Part shown: one piece after another, positions 61,137 to 64,000 of the stretch
Layout of the letters: every line of letters starts with the position of its first letter
Position numbering within the stretch: position 1 is the first letter of the stretch
Assembly: GCA_944363975.1 (NCBI GenBank)
Contig: CALVVU010000001.1
Coordinates: 62,001 to 126,000 of the forward strand
Direction: 5' to 3'
DNA length: 64,000 nt
DNA from: Candidatus Coprovivens excrementavium
Lineage (GTDB): Bacteria > Bacillota_I > Bacilli_A > RF39 > UBA660
The notes under the pieces: generated by a model
Databases searched by the model: none
The model's input: only the letters and a program-made list of their open reading frames with translations
Told to the model about the DNA's origin: nothing
Program-made: the position numbers and the translations under genes

Positions 61137-62945
61137 TTACCTTATTTTATGTAAAACACGATTATTTAATTCATCACATAAACTATAATATTGAGAGGCT
61201 TCTAAAATAGATGATTGTATTAGTGATGGGATAATAGATGAAGAATCTTTTTTGGTACTTGAGAAGTTACGAATAAACTTTGGACGAGAGATGATTGCAT
61301 TACCTATTATATAGGTATCTTCTATTCCAAAATCCTTATCTAAAAGTTCTACAATTGGATGATGGACATCAGTAGATAATATGGCGCCAGTACTTTCAAT
61401 TGGACTAGAAACTAATGGTACAATATTAGGAATATATTCATCTAATTCTTGATCTGAACATATAAATCTATCTTCACTTGCGACATCACGTTTTAAACGA
61501 TGATTGTTGTTTTCATATTGCTCGTGAATATTTTGATATATTATTATTCTCTTTATTGTATTTAAAGGATTTTCTGTTTCACAGATACTAATAAATAATG
61601 AAACAGAAATATTATTTTCAAGTAATAAATCATAAATAGGAAGATAAGTGAAATGACATAGTAGATAGATATAGTTATTTTTCGTTAAATGATAATTTGC
61701 TAATACTTGAAGAATATTTTTTATTTTAGTTGGTGATTCGAAAAGAATTTGATCGTCATAGAATATGTTTTCGAATTCAATAATTGGTTCTAGTATGCTA
61801 ACATTAGTTAAAATTTCGGAATATTTAGAGCCATATATATATAATGCTTTTTTCTTTAGGGTAGATAGTGTTAATGCTTTTTTACTTATTAGATCTTTGA
61901 TGGATGTAATTTTATCAGGTGTTAAGGTTATTAAAATATCTATGTAATCATTAAAAATTTCTTCAATACTTAAATCGCATTCTAATAAAACGTTAATACT
62001 AGAAATCAAATCTGACTTTTTTTCTAATTCTGTTAGTAAACCATTATCTAAAGAATATGGATTATACCCTTTGTTAAAAAGAAATGTTGTTAAAGTACTA
62101 CGATTTCTTTTTTGAAGAAGTGTTTCTTCTTCGGTAATAATATCCTGATATTGTCTTTCGATATGACTTTGAATAAGGTAATATAATTCTTCTAGTAGTC
62201 TAGGATCTAAATAACGATGCCAATTATCTGGTAGATTTATTAAAGTAGATAATTCATTTTCTTTTTTTATGACTTCTAAAGTGTATTTTTTTCTTTTATC
62301 TAAAATACTACGTCGTTCTTTTAATTCAGTATTTTGTTTTTCTACTTCGTTTTTTAGGACATCTAAAAACACTTTAAAACCACTATTATTAAAAATAGAA
62401 GTTAATTGTTTTTGACGATTAGCTTGGATTATTTTTTTACCTTTGTTGGAGATAATTGGTGATATTTCATCAGGTTTGTCTATAGCTTTTTTTAGATTAT
62501 CTTTTAATTGTAAAAAATTATACATGACATAATAAACTATCTTAAGATTATAGTTTAATGAAAGGACAGATAAATTTAAATTATTAAAATTATCTAGGTA
62601 TTTATAATTTTCTAAATTACCTTCCGAACTTGTGTGATTATATAATTCTAATAGATCTTTAGCATGAGGTGTATATTCCCAACTATTTACAATTGGTTTC
62701 AACTCATCTAAATCTTCAACATAATTATGAAATAAGGATCTATTATCGGTATTAGTTACAAATAATGAAAGTAGGAAAATATAATAATTTGGAATACTAA
62801 TGATAGTTTCAGGGTCAGATGATAGCAATTTTATGACCTTATTATAATACTTTGTGAATTCTTTATTTTCACATTCTGATAATAGTGAGTCAGTGTCTTC
62901 TAGAGATTGATTAGCTAATTCAATAATATTTTTTATATTATTCAT
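61137..62945 (-). CDS. Uncharacterised 602-aa helical protein
   Basis: No family recognised. Largely alpha-helical with coiled-coil segments near 195-245 (VEKQNTELKERRSILDKRKK). No membrane helix or signal. Start at the ATG at 62945 after AGGTGAC; the GTG at 62954 is in that site. Its start overlaps the end of the 62938 gene by 8 bases, so the two are an operon. Similar in style to 33201. Confidence 0.6.
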   Translation of the reverse strand: MNNIKNIIELANQSLEDTDSLLSECENKEFTKYYNKVIKLLSSDPETIISIPNYYIFLLSLFVTNTDNRSLFHNYVEDLDELKPIVNSWEYTPHAKDLLELYNHTSSEGNLENYKYLDNFNNLNLSVLSLNYNLKIVYYVMYNFLQLKDNLKKAIDKPDEISPIISNKGKKIIQANRQKQLTSIFNNSGFKVFLDVLKNEVEKQNTELKERRSILDKRKKYTLEVIKKENELSTLINLPDNWHRYLDPRLLEELYYLIQSHIERQYQDIITEEETLLQKRNRSTLTTFLFNKGYNPYSLDNGLLTELEKKSDLISSINVLLECDLSIEEIFNDYIDILITLTPDKITSIKDLISKKALTLSTLKKKALYIYGSKYSEILTNVSILEPIIEFENIFYDDQILFESPTKIKNILQVLANYHLTKNNYIYLLCHFTYLPIYDLLLENNISVSLFISICETENPLNTIKRIIIYQNIHEQYENNNHRLKRDVASEDRFICSDQELDEYIPNIVPLVSSPIESTGAILSTDVHHPIVELLDKDFGIEDTYIIGNAIISRPKFIRNFSSTKKDSSSIIPSLIQSSILEASQYYSLCDELNNRVLHKIR

Positions 62946-63969
62946 AGTAGTCACCTACTTTCTTATATATCATTCCCTGTTCTAAAAGAGAATTTATTTG
63001 TCCAACTAATTCAGCTTGTTCGATATAAAAATCAGGAGAAGATATTTGAGTTTTTAAATACTCTATATTTTCGAAGTAACGATTTATAGCTTCGCGATAA
63101 TAGTTTTCAATTTTAATACTTTTTTGTTTATCTTTGTAAAAAAGAGAGCAGATAAAAATATAGTTACTTTCAGCAACATATAATATACGAATGCCGTTAG
63201 GATGACGATATTCAAATAAGTTAATATTATCAAAGCCAGAAATTGTTTTAGTGTCTCTAGTTTTTAGAAAATAACCATCAAGAATTTTATCAATTGTATT
63301 TTTTATTTCTTTGCGATTTTCAATATATCTTAATATATCTTCATGTAAGTAAGACGTTTTTTTGTGTGGTAAAAGGATAATATTAGAAAGTTCAGGAGTT
63401 GTTTCAAGAGGAACTAATTCTTCTTTTTCTTCTAAAGAAAGTAAAAACTTAATAATATCGGCCATTTTACTACTTTTGTTTTGAAGATCTGTTATATCGT
63501 AAGATGGATTAGAAATAATAATTCTCCTTATTTCGGCATCTATGTTATTTTTTTCTTTATAGGCATATAGTTTAATTAATTTAATATCATTATGTGATAA
63601 AGATGATAACTTTTTTTCTAATTCTTCATCTAAAGGACTAAAAGATAATAAATCTACATATGATTTTATATCAATAGATATCTTTTGAGGAACATTAGTT
63701 TCATTGTCTTTTTCTGGAATAATAGATGAGTGTGAATATTTAATATCTTGTACTTTAGCTAGTGATTCTTTAAGGCTTTTTAAGTTTTCTTTTCTTTTTT
63801 GAATTATTTCTTGATTATGAATTATTACATATCTTAGACATTCAACGATAATTGCGCTATTGTCGTTAGTAATATTTTCATATATATAATCATATGGATT
63901 AGAAATAAAAGATTTTTCCTGATTTAAAATATCTAAAAATTGGTTAATTGCTTGTTCTATTTCATCCAT
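62938..63969 (-). CDS. Uncharacterised 343-aa protein
   Basis: No family recognised. A helical N-terminal half with charged repeats and a C-terminal half (about 230-343) with beta strands (RHPNGIRILYVAESNYIFICSLF) that loosely resembles a RelE/ParE toxin-like core of the type found in HigB-like proteins; this is weak. It precedes and overlaps the 61137 gene. The last 30 bases of the window lie upstream of its start with a GAGGGG-type site. Confidence 0.55.
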   Translation of the reverse strand: MDEIEQAINQFLDILNQEKSFISNPYDYIYENITNDNSAIIVECLRYVIIHNQEIIQKRKENLKSLKESLAKVQDIKYSHSSIIPEKDNETNVPQKISIDIKSYVDLLSFSPLDEELEKKLSSLSHNDIKLIKLYAYKEKNNIDAEIRRIIISNPSYDITDLQNKSSKMADIIKFLLSLEEKEELVPLETTPELSNIILLPHKKTSYLHEDILRYIENRKEIKNTIDKILDGYFLKTRDTKTISGFDNINLFEYRHPNGIRILYVAESNYIFICSLFYKDKQKSIKIENYYREAINRYFENIEYLKTQISSPDFYIEQAELVGQINSLLEQGMIYKKVGDYYE

Positions 63970-64000
63970 AAAAACCCCTCTTTTCTGGAGTTTATTATAC

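Noticed and set aside
1-64000. Mollicute-type code with TGA as Trp, suggested by the very low GC
   Set aside because: TGA acts as a stop in several genes (PRTase end at 8815-8817, peptide at 18777-18779, the uORF at 36812-36814) and Trp is coded by TGG.

Overview
The window comes from a very AT-rich chromosome of a spore-forming Firmicute (Bacillota). It uses the standard code: TGA is a working stop and TGG encodes Trp. Sporulation genes are present (a SigF/SigG-type sigma factor, SpoVAC-AD-AE, CotJ coat proteins with CotJC manganese catalase), next to a Bacillus-like rpsO-pnp and rimP-nusA-ylxR-infB-rbfA-truB order. Several ribosomal-assembly genes are trimmed or missing (short RimP, no YlxQ beside YlxR). 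Many proteins look restricted to one clade. This fits a reduced-genome uncultured gut lineage near Erysipelotrichia/RF39-like Bacilli, but that placement is inference.

Layout. 1-1.0 kb: a retron, with a reverse transcriptase cut by the window edge preceded by an msr-msd RNA whose 13-bp a1/a2 repeats are intact. 1.0-6.3 kb: clade-specific proteins, a frameshifted membrane protein, an HD hydrolase, an ART-like candidate and an ITPase. 6.4-10.0 kb: a WYL regulator, then an operon of a frameshifted phosphoribosyltransferase, a LOG/TIGR00725 protein and HisRS. That operon is led by a His-rich leader peptide and an attenuator. 10.0-18.3 kb: cold-shock protein, a HerA/TraG-like ATPase with a Cys-rich partner, AraC regulator, uracil-DNA glycosylase, Ppx/GppA-like protein and zinc-ribbon proteins. 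18.4-22.5 kb: an accessory island ending at tRNA-Leu(CAA), with an IS3 remnant, a hydrophobic 30-aa peptide resembling a type I toxin, three copies of an unassigned structured RNA, a broken gene, a HopA1-like candidate and a phage-type protein.

22.6-37.6 kb: thioredoxin-like and pentapeptide proteins, ScpB-ScpA, the spoVA-sigma cluster, surface proteins, proS under a T-box, and a DUF4176 protein. 37.6-43 kb: membrane-anchored proteins and a DacF-type D,D-carboxypeptidase. 43-55 kb: RNA decay and translation operons (pnp, rpsO, truB, rbfA, infB, ylxR, nusA, rimP) with a metallophosphoesterase, a methyltransferase-like protein and an M32 carboxypeptidase. 55-64 kb: a class A beta-lactamase-like protein, DUF2179 protein, tRNA methyltransferase TrmL, a CotJA-JB fusion with CotJC, a PHP phosphoesterase and three uncharacterised proteins.

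Three transcription-control devices that sense amino-acid supply or host state stand out: the His-codon attenuator (hisS operon), the proline T-box followed by a short upstream ORF (proS), and the retron RNA. The strongest discovery candidates are the retron, the histidine attenuator, and the island RNA family with its adjacent toxin-like gene.
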